Positions 12,090 to 22,398 of a DNA stretch of 23,159 bases are shown piece by piece. The translations under genes and the position numbers were made by a program. The notes below the pieces were generated by a model. It made no database searches and was not told the origin of the DNA. It worked only from the letters and a program-made list of their open reading frames with translations. Each line of letters begins with the position of its first letter. The first letter of the stretch is position 1. Origin of the DNA: Tubiluchus corallicola (Eukaryota > Priapulida > Priapulimorpha > Priapulimorphida > Tubiluchidae); the NCBI GenBank assembly GCA_030141605.1, contig JAQGDQ010001861.1:1-23159 (forward strand), given 5' to 3'.

Positions 12090-12235
12090 ATTTCCTATGT
12101 TCGTTAATTATTAGTATCTTTTGACGTGTTTCAGCAGTTTAATATTGGCAATGACTATGATAATAACGATGACAATGGCGACAGTATCGAATAAGGATGA
12201 TTAACCTGTTAGTACTAGTGTCGAACATAGGAAAT
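12090..12235. repeat. Short inverted repeat pair
   Basis: ATTTCCTATGTTCG at 12090-12103 is the exact reverse complement of 12222-12235. Weaker complementarity extends inward (TTAATTATTAGTA against TACTAACAGGTTAA). It may be a decayed foldback element of about 150 bp. Loose GATGAC repeats lie inside it and just after it, at 12272-12298. Confidence 0.6.
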
Positions 12236-12865
12236 GTCAAAGAGGGCAGACGATTATTAATGCTAGATATAACGATGACGATGATGACGATGACTTCGAC
12301 TTCTATATGTTCCTGGAAAATCCTGGAAAATTTACCTGTTTACCTGTCAAACTCTTTCTGACCTTGGCGTCTGACAGGACGCACACACCACAGACAAAAA
12401 CATAGATAACATTATAACATAAGTACACAATTGTCAAGGGCAGCTCCAAGGGGTGGTGTGTATTCGTATTCGTATTACTGAGCTCGTTCAAGAACTTGTT
12501 GCCCCACCTCTAGTTCTGCATCAGCCACTGCGTTTGAATTTAAATGCATTTTAAGAAAAACCGCCCCAGCTCACAAAGGAACTGCTGGCTTTTAGCTACC
12601 CGGAGGAAAGTGAAAACAGGTCTGTGACGCGGGCTTTGAGTGGGATGCTTTTAGTAATTCCGGTTTCAATACGCCTTTGTGTAAACAACTTGTGACTTCA
12701 TCAGTTGCACAAAAACACGTTAAGAAATGCATAAATATCTCGTGATGGTTATGCAGCTTCTGAGCTTTCATAATTGCGCGAATACAGGATGTTTTTTGAC
12801 TTGCCTTTTACGGATCCCCAGGGCATATTACTTGAAGCATTTTTAAATTTCGACCATTAATTTGT
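12236..12865. other. Stretch without a recognisable gene
   Basis: A 62-codon minus-strand frame (12303-12491) has no recognisable domain. TTAAGAAAAACCGCCCC near 12550 resembles a TTAA-element terminus (compare the reverse of 1475-1487), but no partner end was found. Confidence 0.5.
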
Positions 12866-12941
12866 TTAAATGAAAGAACAAGTCACTCTGCATGTAGGGT
12901 TTATTTTACTGCTATCACGTATTACGAAAAATGTAACAAAG

Positions 12942-13122
12942 AAATTTGCAATGAACTGCCTATACAGCTTATATTTTTAAAATATATTATCTCTGAAAAG
13001 AAATTTGCAATGAACTGCCTATACAGCTTATATTTAAAATATATTATCTCTGAAAAGAAATTTGCAATGAACTGCCTATACAGCTTAAATGTAAAATATA
13101 AAAATATATTATCTCTGAAAAG
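12942..13122. repeat. Tandem repeat of about 60 bp, three copies, inside a TTAA element
   Basis: Three successive units start AAATTTGCAATGAACTGCC at 12942, 13001 and 13058, with lengths of 59, 57 and 65 bases. The related element at 5119-5578 has a single equivalent segment (AACTGCC...), so the expansion is specific to this copy. Confidence 0.9.
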
Positions 13123-13364
13123 AAATTTCAGACGTGGTGGTTACCGCTATTCACTTGAAAATAATGACGTAACTCGGAAACTTCGTGACTCTTCGTAAGC
13201 GCGTCGTGGCTTTCCGTATGAGCGCGATGCCTAAACTAATTCAAACTTTTGCAGCTTACCTAATGTTCACGCAAAAATATTACAAAATTAGCTAACTATT
13301 TTTTATAAAAACTTATGATTCTTTTGACTAAGCTCGGCAGAGCGCTACGTTTCTTCAAGACGAA

Positions 13365-13372
13365 TGACGTCA
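13365..13372. promoter_or_regulatory. Perfect CRE/ATF octamer TGACGTCA
   Basis: This is a match to the canonical palindromic cAMP-response element bound by CREB/ATF bZIP factors. It lies within a 12-base palindrome inside the TTAA element. Binding is not shown. Confidence 0.4.
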
Positions 13373-13540
13373 TTGGAAGAACAATGGGTGTACAAAATGG
13401 AACCCCCAAGCATGAAGTGATCACGACTTTAAAGGGATTTTACTGATTAAGCGAGTCAGTTCTATTACCAACTCCTTCTAGTATTTTCCGTGAAGATTGA
13501 AATAAGCCTAACTTCCTAGAAGGCTTGACCTTTCCTTTAA

Positions 13541-13984
13541 AGTATGGCCTTTACCTGTTAGTGTCGTAAATCTCGTTATAGATGGCGCGATGCACCACCA
13601 CGCTTATTGTTGTTCACAGTAGCTGTACAGAGTACAACCAATGAAAACCAGAAAGCAAATTACCTGGATTGACTGATTGGCTGATTAACTAAGCAATGCT
13701 TGGCGAGAAAAAGCAAAATTCGAAAATCAATTCAAAGGCTTTGTTGTGACAACAGCAAGTAATCTTAAACTGTGACAAGAGTTTAGTTAGTTGGTAAATT
13801 TAATGGCGTAAATTTAAAGAGCAATCGTAGTTATAAAAACGTTAACTGTTCCGACAATATGGGTCATGAGTCACTGTCAAGCATAATTTATCATTTCCAA
13901 ATTAGAATTCGAGAAATTTAGATTGTGTCTACAATTTTCAGATTTAAAATAAGAATAGTATGCTAGAACCTGTTTGTTTCTAGG
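13541..13984. other. AT-rich stretch without a recognisable gene
   Basis: No coding frame or repeat of note. Frames at the right edge are created by the adjoining GTAT repeat. Confidence 0.55.
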
Positions 13985-14256
13985 TGTGTGCGCGTGCGCG
14001 TGCGTGTGTGTTTGTGTGTGTTTGCGTGCGTATGTATGTATGTATGTATGTACTGTATGTATGTATGTATGTAGTATGTATGTATTATGTATGTATGTAT
14101 GTATGTATGTATGTATGTATGTATGTATGTATGTATGTATGTATGTATGTATGTATGTATGTATGTATGTATGTATGTATGTATGTATGTATGTATGTAT
14201 GTATGTATGTATGTATCTGTGTATGTATGCGTGTATGTATACCTGTATGTATGCAC
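13985..14256. repeat. Compound (TG/CG)n then (GTAT)n microsatellite
   Basis: The left part (13985-14030) alternates purine and pyrimidine with several GCGCGTGCG segments, a classic Z-DNA-prone composition. It is followed by GTAT repeats with small breaks near 14052, 14073 and 14087, pure from about 14090 to 14215, and then degenerate. All long frames here are YVCM/HTYI artefacts. Confidence 0.97.
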
Positions 14257-14365
14257 GCATTTTTTTAGCTGGTGATTAGCGCTGTAAGTTTATAAGCGTT
14301 AAAAATGAAGCATTTGATTATTTTGAGTCGATTCGAAACTGCAGTGTTACGGCTCAGCAAGCTAA

Positions 14366-14370
<5 letters not shown>

Positions 14371-14451
<81 letters not shown>

Positions 14452-14506
14452 TCTCTTTCTTCTCTTCTCTCCTCCTTGTTTTTCTCTTTTGTCTTTCTCT
14501 CTTCTC

Positions 14507-14538
<32 letters not shown>

Positions 14539-14559
14539 CTTCTTTTTCTTTCTCTTCTC

Positions 14560-14595
<36 letters not shown>
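14371..14595. repeat. (CT)n microsatellite, pure then degenerate
   Basis: Pure CT repeats run from 14371 to about 14448. A more irregular CT/TTC-rich segment with two further CT blocks (14510-14537 and 14563-14595) follows. The Leu-Ser and Arg-Glu frames on the two strands are artefacts. Confidence 0.97.
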
Positions 14596-15783
14596 GATCA
14601 TAAAATGAAAATCACGCAGATCTAGGACAACGGCTGTGTTAGTTTTCATTTTAAAAAACCAAGCACGTCCAAAAGCAAACGTGCGTTTGTTTGAGACAGC
14701 CAGATCACTTTTTCTAAAAATAACACGTCTTTTCGTCGGCTCCTTTGCGCGTACATTATTTTTATTTATTGACGTTAATGCTGCTATGATATGTCCATTA
14801 AGGCAGGTAAATAAAAAAAATCATTCCTTCTTTAGTGATAAAAATGTCCTTCGTTTTAGTTAACTGATTACAGAAACGTTTGCTCTTCTGTGCAAAAATT
14901 TTGTACATTAAAGCTAAATTCAGTGCTAATAGTTTTATAAATCACATTCTAGATGTCGCCGAGGTCGTTTATTATCGTTTTACGAAAGTGCCATTTGCAG
15001 TTCATATAAAGGAGCTTTAATTTCTCGCTTCTAGCTAGCAAAAGTGGGTAAACATGTATGCTTAGTCATGAAGAAAAATCATGAAGGCAAACGAATTCTT
15101 TAGGATTAGCGTTGATGATTAAGATTGTTAAGATTCTATGCTTCGGTAATACAAGATTAAATAAAAGACATAAAAGATAAATACAAGACAAAAATATTTT
15201 AACTAAAAATACAAAAAACAAATTTCAGTGCATTAAAATGACTTCTCCGATGCAGTAAACGGATCTATTTCATCTTTCACGGTATTTGAACCCGCACGGT
15301 TGTTTTGTATACAAACATCGTGGACCTAATGTTATCAACACAAGTCTTGTTTGTTAAATTTTATTTACCCGTTAGCTACCTGTATTATTTGCTTATTTAT
15401 ATGACCTAAAACAATTAAGGCCAAGCTATTTTCATTACCTTTGCAAGCTGTACAGTATTAAAAGTCGGATAAGGAACAATCAAGTCTAAAGAATAAGCCT
15501 TTTCATAGTTCCAGCGATTGATGATGATCGTGAAAAGGTCAAAGGTTAAGTGTACCAGACAACGCGTTTGTGTCACTTGACAACGCCTCGCAGTCTAACC
15601 CATTGTAACAGTAACAGTTTTAACAGCTAGCTGGAACCTTACCGAGTTCATTTTGTTTGTTCCCAAGCAAGATCTTCCTAGTAAATCACTCTATGCACAG
15701 AGTAATCCATAATTATGCAAAGTCCACATAAAATAACTGAAGTTTTTGAACTGATGCAGCAGACCGCTTTGCTTTACGCAGAT

Positions 15784-15793
15784 ATCACGTGAT
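15784..15793. promoter_or_regulatory. E-box palindrome ATCACGTGAT
   Basis: This is a perfect 10-base palindrome containing TCACGTGA, the preferred E-box form of MITF/TFE-type bHLH-zip factors. Function is not shown. Confidence 0.3.
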
Positions 15794-15846
15794 GGTTGTA
15801 GTTAACACGCGTTGCTGTGGCACACTTAACCTTTGACGCACAGCAA

Positions 15847-15860
15847 GTGCGCATGCGCAC
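15847..15860. promoter_or_regulatory. NRF1-type palindrome GTGCGCATGCGCAC
   Basis: This perfect 14-base palindrome contains TGCGCATGCGCA, which fits the NRF1 consensus YGCGCAYGCGCR exactly. It is striking in AT-rich surroundings and lies 54 bases from the E-box palindrome. A promoter for the downstream gene about 4.5 kb away is possible, but there is no direct evidence. Confidence 0.35.
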
Positions 15861-16355
15861 ATCGAATCTGTAAAAAGGCTTATTACATAGAATTTAAAAA
15901 CGCTCTACATTGTAACACTCTTACTGACCTATTTCCTAACTTTTTATCGTTGAAGTTTGTTATTTATGATGTAAGCTTCCATAAATCAAAACGTCTGGCA
16001 GCTCTTGTCCATACTTGTATACAATTTTATTATCCAGATGTATCGTCATGTCTACTTTAAAACTTGGTGTTTGAATACTAATAAGGATCCACAAGCAGGT
16101 AATCCATGCTGTAAGAAAAACCTGTTCGATCTGTCGTATGTTTTCCTTTCTTTAGCTGGGGGATTTTGTTTACATTCTCCATGCTGCAACGTCAGCAAAT
16201 TTAAACGTGTTCAAAACAATTAATGACATGAAGATAGGAAAAGCCTCGGGTGCCAGAAGCAAACACGTTTCGCAGTTTAGCTCAAAATTCAAAAACACGA
16301 ACTCAAACTGTTTACAGATACAACTGAACAATCACAGTATCTGTCGATAAACTAT

Positions 16356-16969
<614 letters not shown>

Positions 16970-17225
16970 CTGAATGACGAATAAAAAATGTTAACTTCTT
17001 ACTGGAGGAAAAGGGAGAAGCGGACAAAAAGGCATTTCTACTTGTAATAGTGACGACGATCGTAGTGTAGTTGGTGTAGACCAACATAGAATAGAAAAAG
17101 CAAGCGATGACAACGATGACGATGATGATAGTGGTGATTGCCTACATTCAATAATTGCTATTTGACTCGTTTACCTTCTATATAAATGAGCAAACATACA
17201 TGGTTGGTTTTGTTAAACGAACAGC

Positions 17226-17895
17226 TTAAAGGACAAGAAAAGAGGTACCTGAAGTGGCTTCAGAAAAATCGCCTTAAGAAATTTTACTACTTTATAGTAA
17301 TTTTATGCGTATATCGTACTCGTGTTAAAAGGAATTTTTGTTTGTTTTCATTTTAAACTTCCCGCAATGCTGTTCCGAAGGCGCCATTACGTGACGTCAC
17401 CTACGCAAACATAAATCAGGGGAAGAAAAGGAAATGTTAAATTATGACCCAAAAAACTTTCCATGCAAAGTTATATTACGTAGCATTTCGTTTACCTGCT
17501 TGAAAGACTTATGTAACTAGAAATAATAATTTAAAATGTTTTCACAAATTGGTAAAATGTCGTTGACTCACCCTCCAGGGTGCACCACTCACTAACCAAA
17601 AACCTATTTTTAATCTTATTGACATGATACAGTAATTTTAAATTTTACTTAGTTGGTGACGTGTGCGCTACGAATACTCTAATTATTTTTTCAAACTTTA
17701 CTCAATGTTATCTAAACGTGTTTCAAATGACTTATCGTCAAAATGGCTGCGTCTAACGGTCATCGCAGGTATTTAAACTTACACGTTTTATACAGCGTTA
17801 CTGCCGACGCAAGTCCTGTAGGCGAAAAAGCAGCATATACGTGATATGAAATTTCAAGACGACTTTTTTATATATAGGATTTTCTTGTGCTTTAA
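17226..17895. mobile_element. TTAA-bounded non-autonomous DNA transposon, copy 5
   Basis: The left end is TTAAAGGACAAGAAAAGAGG. The right end in reverse is TTAAAGCACAAGAAAATCC, matching at nearly all of the first 16 positions. Both ends carry TTAA, and the flanking bases outside TTAA differ, as expected for a TTAA target duplication. The interior shares no obvious sequence with the other copies. It contains the 10-base palindrome GTGACGTCAC at 17391-17400. No coding frame is present. Confidence 0.6.
17392..17399. promoter_or_regulatory. Perfect CRE/ATF octamer TGACGTCA
   Basis: This is a canonical palindromic CREB/ATF site, directly preceded by a second ACGTG core (TTACGTGACGTCACC). It lies inside a TTAA-bounded element. 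Confidence 0.4.
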
Positions 17896-18451
17896 CAAAG
17901 TTATGTATAAAGTCAAAAGACCAAAAGTGTTGGAGCCACAAATAGAAAAGGATTAATAAGAATGATAACCTCTTTGGAGGAACGATAGAGAACGTTCATT
18001 TAATCTTATAAAATATAAAAATCTTAATGATATTAAAATTATTTTGCATAAACTCATTTCTCGTTGTTCTCGTAGAATGACAGATTCTGACGAGGATTGA
18101 CACACAGGAAACAAAGATTTTTTTGGTTCTTGACCATGACGTCAGCAACTTAAGCAAGAATTAAGAAAACTTGTAAGAACGTGGGAAATGGGACTTCACT
18201 CGATGTCAAAATCTGGAAGTGGCTTGACATGTTGAAATCTCGTTATTTCTAGATTGTGTTGCTTTGAAGATAACATCAAAAACTGTTCAAACGTTTGTGA
18301 GAATTAACTTGAAGTGACCGTATCCGATTATCCGCTTAAACGGTTCCATTCACGGTCAAGTTTTGGCCGTTCAAGATCCTACAAACTCACTTCAAAGTCC
18401 AAATTTCAGAGTGCAAAGTTTTCTTGAGTTTTTAAATTTCAGCGCATTGCA
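17896..18451. other. AT-rich stretch without a recognisable gene
   Basis: No gene was identified. A perfect TGACGTCA lies at 18137-18144, outside any element I could delimit. A short imperfect inverted pair (AACTTGAAGTGACCGT near 18308 and ACGGTCAAGTT near 18352) is present. Confidence 0.5.
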
Positions 18452-19404
18452 CAGACTGTACGTGTTTAACACATTAGGTTTGCAGACTGTACGTGTTTAA
18501 CACATTAGGTTTGCAGACTGTACGTGTTTAACACATTAGGTTTATAGACTGTACGTGTTTAACAAATTAGGTTTATAGACTGTACGTGTTTAACACATTA
18601 GGTTTGCAGACTGCACGTGTTTAACACATTAGGTTTGCAGACTGTACGTGTTTAACACATTAGGTTTATAGACTGTACGTGTTTAACACATTAGGTTTAC
18701 AGACTGTACGTGTTTAACACATTAGGTTTACAGACTGCACGTGTTTAATACGTTAGGCTTGCAGATTGTACGTGTTTAACACACTAGGTTTACAGACTGT
18801 ACGTGTTTAACACATTAGGTTTACAGACTGTACGTGTTTAACATATTAGGTTTACAGACTGTACGTCTTTAACACATTAGACTTACAGACTAGACTGTAC
18901 GTGTTTAACATATTAGGTTTACAGACTGTACGTGTTTAACATATTAGGTTTACAGACTGTACGTGTTTAATACGTTAGGCTTGCAGATTGTACGTGTTTA
19001 ACATATTAGGTTTACAGACTGTACGTGTTTAATACGTTAGGCTTGCAGACTGTACATCTTTAACACATTAGGTTTACAGACTGTACGTGTTTAACATATT
19101 AGGTTTAAAGACTGTACGTGTTTAACACATTAGGTTTATAGACTGTACGCGTTTAATACGTTAGGCTTGCAGATTGTACGTGTTTAACATATTAGGTTTA
19201 TAGACTGTACGTGTTTAACATATTAGGTTTACAGACTGTACGTGTTTAATACGTTAGGCTTGCAGACTGTACGTCTTTAACACATTAGGTTTACAGACTG
19301 TACGTGTTTAATACGTTAGGCTTGCAGACTGTACGTGTTTAACACATTAGGCTTACAGACTGTACGTGTTTAACAAATTAGGTTTATAGACTGTACGTGT
19401 TCAA
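18452..19404. repeat. 31-bp minisatellite, 30 full units plus one partial
   Basis: Units begin CAGACTGTACGTGTTTAACA and continue ATTAGGTTT plus one more base. The array starts at 18452, and 30 units follow with only one length change, a 5-base insertion (CTAGA) in unit 15 near 18888. The last unit (from 19387) breaks off after about 18 bases. A distinct variant (AATACGTTAGGCTTG in its second half) recurs at units 10, 17, 19, 23, 26 and 28. Direct head-to-tail units without spacers rule out a CRISPR array. Most units carry the core TACGTG. Confidence 0.97.
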
Positions 19405-19551
19405 TATGATCTTCAATACAAAGTGTCCTGCAAATGAACGAGTGGCCAAACGATGAAGGCAAACTAGTAATAGAATGATACCATGTTGCAGGATGTATTG
19501 ATGAAAGCAGGGGTGCCAGTTTTTTACTGCAAAGATCTCTGGACCTTTTTT

Positions 19552-19683
19552 TTCTAAATAGGGTTATGTTTGTTACTTTAATAACATACCTGTTTTTCTA
19601 AATAAGGTTACGTTTGTTACTTTAATAACCTACCTGTTTTTCTAAATAAGGTTACGTTTGTTACTTTAATAACCTACCTGTAC
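19552..19683. repeat. 44-bp tandem triplication
   Basis: Three adjacent copies start TTCTAAATA at 19552, 19596 and 19640. The second and third are almost identical; the first differs at a few positions (GGGTTATG instead of AGGTTACG, ACATACC instead of ACCTACC). Recent duplication is likely for copies two and three. Confidence 0.92.
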
Positions 19684-20319
19684 ATTTGATAACAATATCT
19701 GCGGCTAACAAACTGAATTAGGGTTAGTAGATTACTAAAATATAAACGATGAACAGCCAGGCAAAGTCCGCGATTTTATTTAAATAATTTTCTTTCTTTT
19801 TCACACCATAAAATAATATTGAAAAGGTGCGGTCCCCTTATTGTTTTGTAATTGTAAACTTCTCTTATTTTAAAGGTGGGCCTGACCCACTTAGAGAATT
19901 TTATGTATGTTTTATTAATACTTCCCACTGCCAAGAACAAAGACATGTCTGTTTAATGTCATGAACATTCTCAGGTCAGATGAGAGCAACAACTGACATA
20001 GGCCTTCGACGATCTATTCTATATTCTTTCAAAATTTTTCTGAATTTTAATTTTCTGAATAAAACAAAGCTAAACAATTCAAGAAATAGGTCTCTTCGTG
20101 GGGGTGTTTTCTGATTAACTCTGGCTAGTTACACTTAGACGATTGTAAATGTAATAAAATTGTTGCAACATTTTTCGACCTTCGTATAAGCAACACGGTA
20201 ATTCTCAATAAACATATAAACATGTCGTAATGACGTGGTTTATTTTCTACGATTTCATGTCCGGCATATAATAATTAATGTTTACTTCCTCTATGTTTAG
20301 TTTGTAAAATGCATTTCAG
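19684..20319. other. Upstream flank or intron end of the smoothelin-like gene
   Basis: No open frame or repeat was recognised. The last bases (ATGCATTTCAG) make a plausible 3' splice site before 20320, so this may be the end of a 5'-UTR intron. Alternatively it is the proximal upstream region. No TATA box in a convincing position was seen. Confidence 0.45.
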
Positions 20320-20320
20320 A

Positions 20321-20443
20321 ATGGCAGACTTTATGCGTCAGACTAGACGTGATTTTGGCAAGAGTTATGCGACAAACAAGATGGCTGCCATTACATCACG
20401 AGATATAGAGACCTGTGAAACAGTGGAAGAATTGAATGACTTG
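20321..20443 (+). CDS. Smoothelin-like protein, first coding exon (41 codons)
   Basis: The exon begins with ATG in a favourable context (A at -3, G at +4). A plausible acceptor (TTTCAG) ends one base upstream of 20320, so the 5' UTR may come from another exon. It reads MADFMRQTRRDFGKSY, then ATNKMAAITSRDIETCETVEELNDL, and stops at a clear donor TTG/GTAAGC in phase 0. No stop occurs in frame. An upstream in-frame ATG at 20309 would lie in the putative intron. Joined to 22399-22504, its last ten residues form the first helix of a smoothelin-type motif. Smoothelins are actin-associated proteins that usually carry a C-terminal calponin-homology domain, which would lie outside this window. The family call rests on the motif spanning the junction; the MADF-containing N-terminus itself is not diagnostic. 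Confidence 0.62.
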
Positions 20444-20768
20444 GTAAGCAGATATTAACACAATTAATAGTGAATCTACTTTACATAATAAAATTTGTGA
20501 AAGTTTTAGTCATTGTACGCAGACTTTTGTGTTTTTTTTTGTGCTGCTGTGCTGACGGCTTTCCTTTAAAGTTTCGCAACAGCTGTAGAACATTTCTGTC
20601 AGTTTTTTCAATTTCATTTTATTAATTTCACATCAATAGTATATCATAGTAACATAAATTTTACATACCTATATGTACATCATTGCATAATTTTTGTTCA
20701 AGTTAACAGGTATAGTGGTAACAATTAGTATCTATTTATGATTATACTACTGCAGTAATTGAAGAAGC

Positions 20769-21278
20769 TTAAAGGAAAACCGGACGATTGTGTAAACATT
20801 AGTTCAGAATAAAGAATGCTCTAAAATATTGAAAAGTAAAATAGATTTTTTGAAATCAAAAATTAAATAATAATTACCTCTGATACTCAAATTTTTCTGA
20901 ACTTTCAATTGACAGCGGCGCCTTTTTGTCACATTCGCGTGGCCGACAAGTAGAAGGCGGTACCGTGATAAGCATGATCATGAACTGCAGTGTTAGTTTC
21001 TGACGTCATACGACGTAGAGCCCATTTTCGTGACATCATGCTTTTAAGCAGTAACACGCCACATGCTTGACACGCAAGGGAAGATGCCTGCCATTGCACA
21101 AACTGTAGTTAGTTTCTGACGTAAGCAACAGCTGTGTTCGGTTACCGTTAATTAACTTTCTAAACTAATTATTCAAATATAAGGAGCAATTGCTAACTTT
21201 TATAGGTAAGAAAATGTATATGTTGGACTGTAAAATAAAATGAGATTGAGTCTAAACAATCGTCCGGTTTTCCTTTAA
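20769..21278. mobile_element. TTAA-bounded MITE with 22-bp perfect inverted termini, copy 6
   Basis: The element starts TTAAAGGAAAACCGGACGAT and ends with the exact reverse complement; identity covers 22 bases including TTAA. It is 510 bp long, non-coding, and sits in the intron of the smoothelin-like gene. Near the left end (TCTAAAATATTGAAAAG) and the right end (CCGTTAATTAACTTT, AAAATGTATAT) it matches the copies at 7415 and 1907, so it is a better preserved member of the same family. It contains TGACGTCA (21001-21008), TGACATCA (21031-21038) and TGACGTAA (21117-21124). Its perfect termini suggest it is the youngest of the six. Confidence 0.9.
21001..21008. promoter_or_regulatory. Perfect CRE/ATF octamer TGACGTCA
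   Basis: This canonical CREB/ATF palindrome lies inside an intronic TTAA element, followed by two one-base variants within about 115 bases. The three together could act as an intronic enhancer; that is inference. Confidence 0.4.
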
Positions 21279-21756
21279 TAATAGCTTGTAAGAACAACTG
21301 AATGTGAAATATAAACATGGAGGATAATGTGTATACAAAAGTATGTAGAAATGGAATTAGTAAAAAATGTTGTGTCTAAAATGATAAAAAAACAGAAGAA
21401 GATGTGAGAGCTCTAGTTATTGCGCCAACGTGCAACCACATGTAATGACGATTTCAAGTAATAAAATTAACAATAGCTGCGTTTTGTCAGAGGGAAATCC
21501 CAACTGAACCATGTTGCTACTCGCTATCAGGATTCATGAGGATATGAGAAGCAACTAAAACCTGCGAGCGTTTAGTTCATTTGCATTTTTGTCCTTAAAA
21601 GACAATAGAAGCGAAACCTTGCGTTGTTATATGGTCTAGTACGTAAATTGTAGGCCTACTGGTCATAATGTTCATTCAAAGGTCAGATAAACTACACATT
21701 TTTGGAAAGCTATGCTATAGAAAAGAATTATTTCTTTTTTTCAAAATCATCACGGC

Positions 21757-22024
21757 GGCCATCTTGGATTCTCAAAATGGCAATTTCCAAATATTGATTT
21801 TTTTTATCATATCTTGGCAGATAAAACAGTCTGTTATATTGAATCATAGCAATAATTGTACATCATGCTAAACCTTTTCTAGTCGTAAATAGTGTCTCTT
21901 TCTTCCTAGTTACTTAAAGCTAATTATGTTTTGACACCGCGTGAAATCATTTATCCAACTCGCAAGCTGAGATAAGAGCAAAATTTGGACGTTGACGAGA
22001 TCCATTTTGAATTTGAAGATGGCT
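21757..22024. mobile_element. Old palindromic repeat with GGCCATCTTGGA / AAGATGGC arms
   Basis: GGCCATCTTGGATTCTCAAA at 21757 onward pairs imperfectly with 22002-22024 (CCATTTTGAATTTGAAGATG). Complementarity continues inward: TCCAAATATTG...TTATCATATCTTGGC at about 21785-21818 against GCAAGCTGAGATAAGAGCAA and following bases at 21962-21988. Weaker similarity continues outside to about 21690 and 22120. It is probably a decayed MITE of 270 to 430 bp. The minus-strand frame at 21910-22110 overlaps it and is not coding. Confidence 0.5.
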
Positions 22025-22143
22025 ACCATAGAGACACAACAAAAATGAAAAGAATGAGGATTTTCCATATCATAACAATTCCGAAAATACGTAATTTTGC
22101 AAATCTCCAAAAACTGAACAAAAATGCATAAGAACAGAGTGAC

Positions 22144-22379
22144 AGGTAACTCATCTGGTGAGTGAAATCTTTGGTTTCTGACCTGTTGAAGACTTCATCA
22201 GATAACTCAGCTGGTGAGTGAAATCTTCAGTTTCTGACCTGGTATAAACTTCATCAGGTAACTCAGCTGGTGAGTGAAATCTTCAGTTTCTGCCCTGTTA
22301 AAGACTTCATCAGGTAACTCAACTGGTGAGTGAAATCCTCAGTTTCTGACATGTTAAAGACTTCATCAGGTAACTGATG
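22144..22379. repeat. 56-bp tandem array, four units, next to a splice acceptor
   Basis: The shared GGTGAGTGAAATC occurs at 22157, 22213, 22269 and 22325, exactly 56 bases apart. Units read CAGGTAACTCAGCTGGTGAG, then TGAAATCTTCAGTTTCTGAC, then CTGTTAAAGACTTCAT. A partial fifth unit (CAGGTAACT) merges into the branch-point region of the next exon. The motifs CTG/GTGAGT and CAG/GTAACT resemble 5' splice sites, and TTCATCAG resembles a 3' splice site. Confidence 0.93.
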
Positions 22380-22398
22380 ATTGTCTGGCTGTTTGCAG

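Larger units (their letters stand above)
12866..13540 (+). mobile_element. TTAA-bounded non-autonomous DNA transposon, copy 4, with internal tandem expansion
   Basis: The left end is TTAAATGAAAGAACAAGTCA. The right end is GGCTTGACCTTTCCTTTAA, which in reverse reads TTAAAGGAAAGGTCAAGCC, an inverted terminus. The right two thirds match 5119-5578 in order and orientation. The copy is longer because a segment near its left end is tandemly repeated (12942-13122). It carries TGACGTAA at 13165-13172 and the perfect palindrome AATGACGTCATT centred on 13365-13372. The 62-codon frame at 13010-13198 is produced by the internal repeat and is not a gene. Confidence 0.72.
14596..16356. other. Long AT-rich stretch without a recognisable gene
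   Basis: Small frames (14636-14863, 15833-16060, 16005-16223) show no domain I recognise, and none has convincing splice context. TTAAAGCT and AGCTTTAA at about 14909 and 15012 form only a short inverted pair. Two regulatory-type palindromes at 15784 and 15847 are listed separately. Confidence 0.5.
20444..22398 (+). other. Intron of the smoothelin-like gene
   Basis: This is a 1,955-base phase-0 intron with donor GTAAGC and acceptor TTTGCAG. A branch-point-like TAACTGAT lies at 22371-22378, about 20 bases before the AG. The intron contains a TTAA element (20769-21278), a palindromic repeat (21757-22024) and a 56-bp tandem array (22144-22379). A minor 67-codon frame at 21668-21871 is not supported as coding. 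CTTTCCTTTAA at 20558-20568 looks like a lone TTAA-element terminus. Confidence 0.6.

Noticed and set aside
15281-15340. Possible tRNA-like or tRNA-SINE B box (GGTTCAAATACC on the minus strand)
   Set aside because: No convincing A box, acceptor stem or anticodon arm could be built around it.
18452-19404. CRISPR-like regular array
   Set aside because: Units are head-to-tail with no unique spacers, and the context is eukaryotic.
19868-20568. TTAAAGGTGGGCC paired with GGCTTTCCTTTAA as a seventh TTAA element
   Set aside because: The termini match poorly, and the interval would enclose the first coding exon of the smoothelin-like gene.
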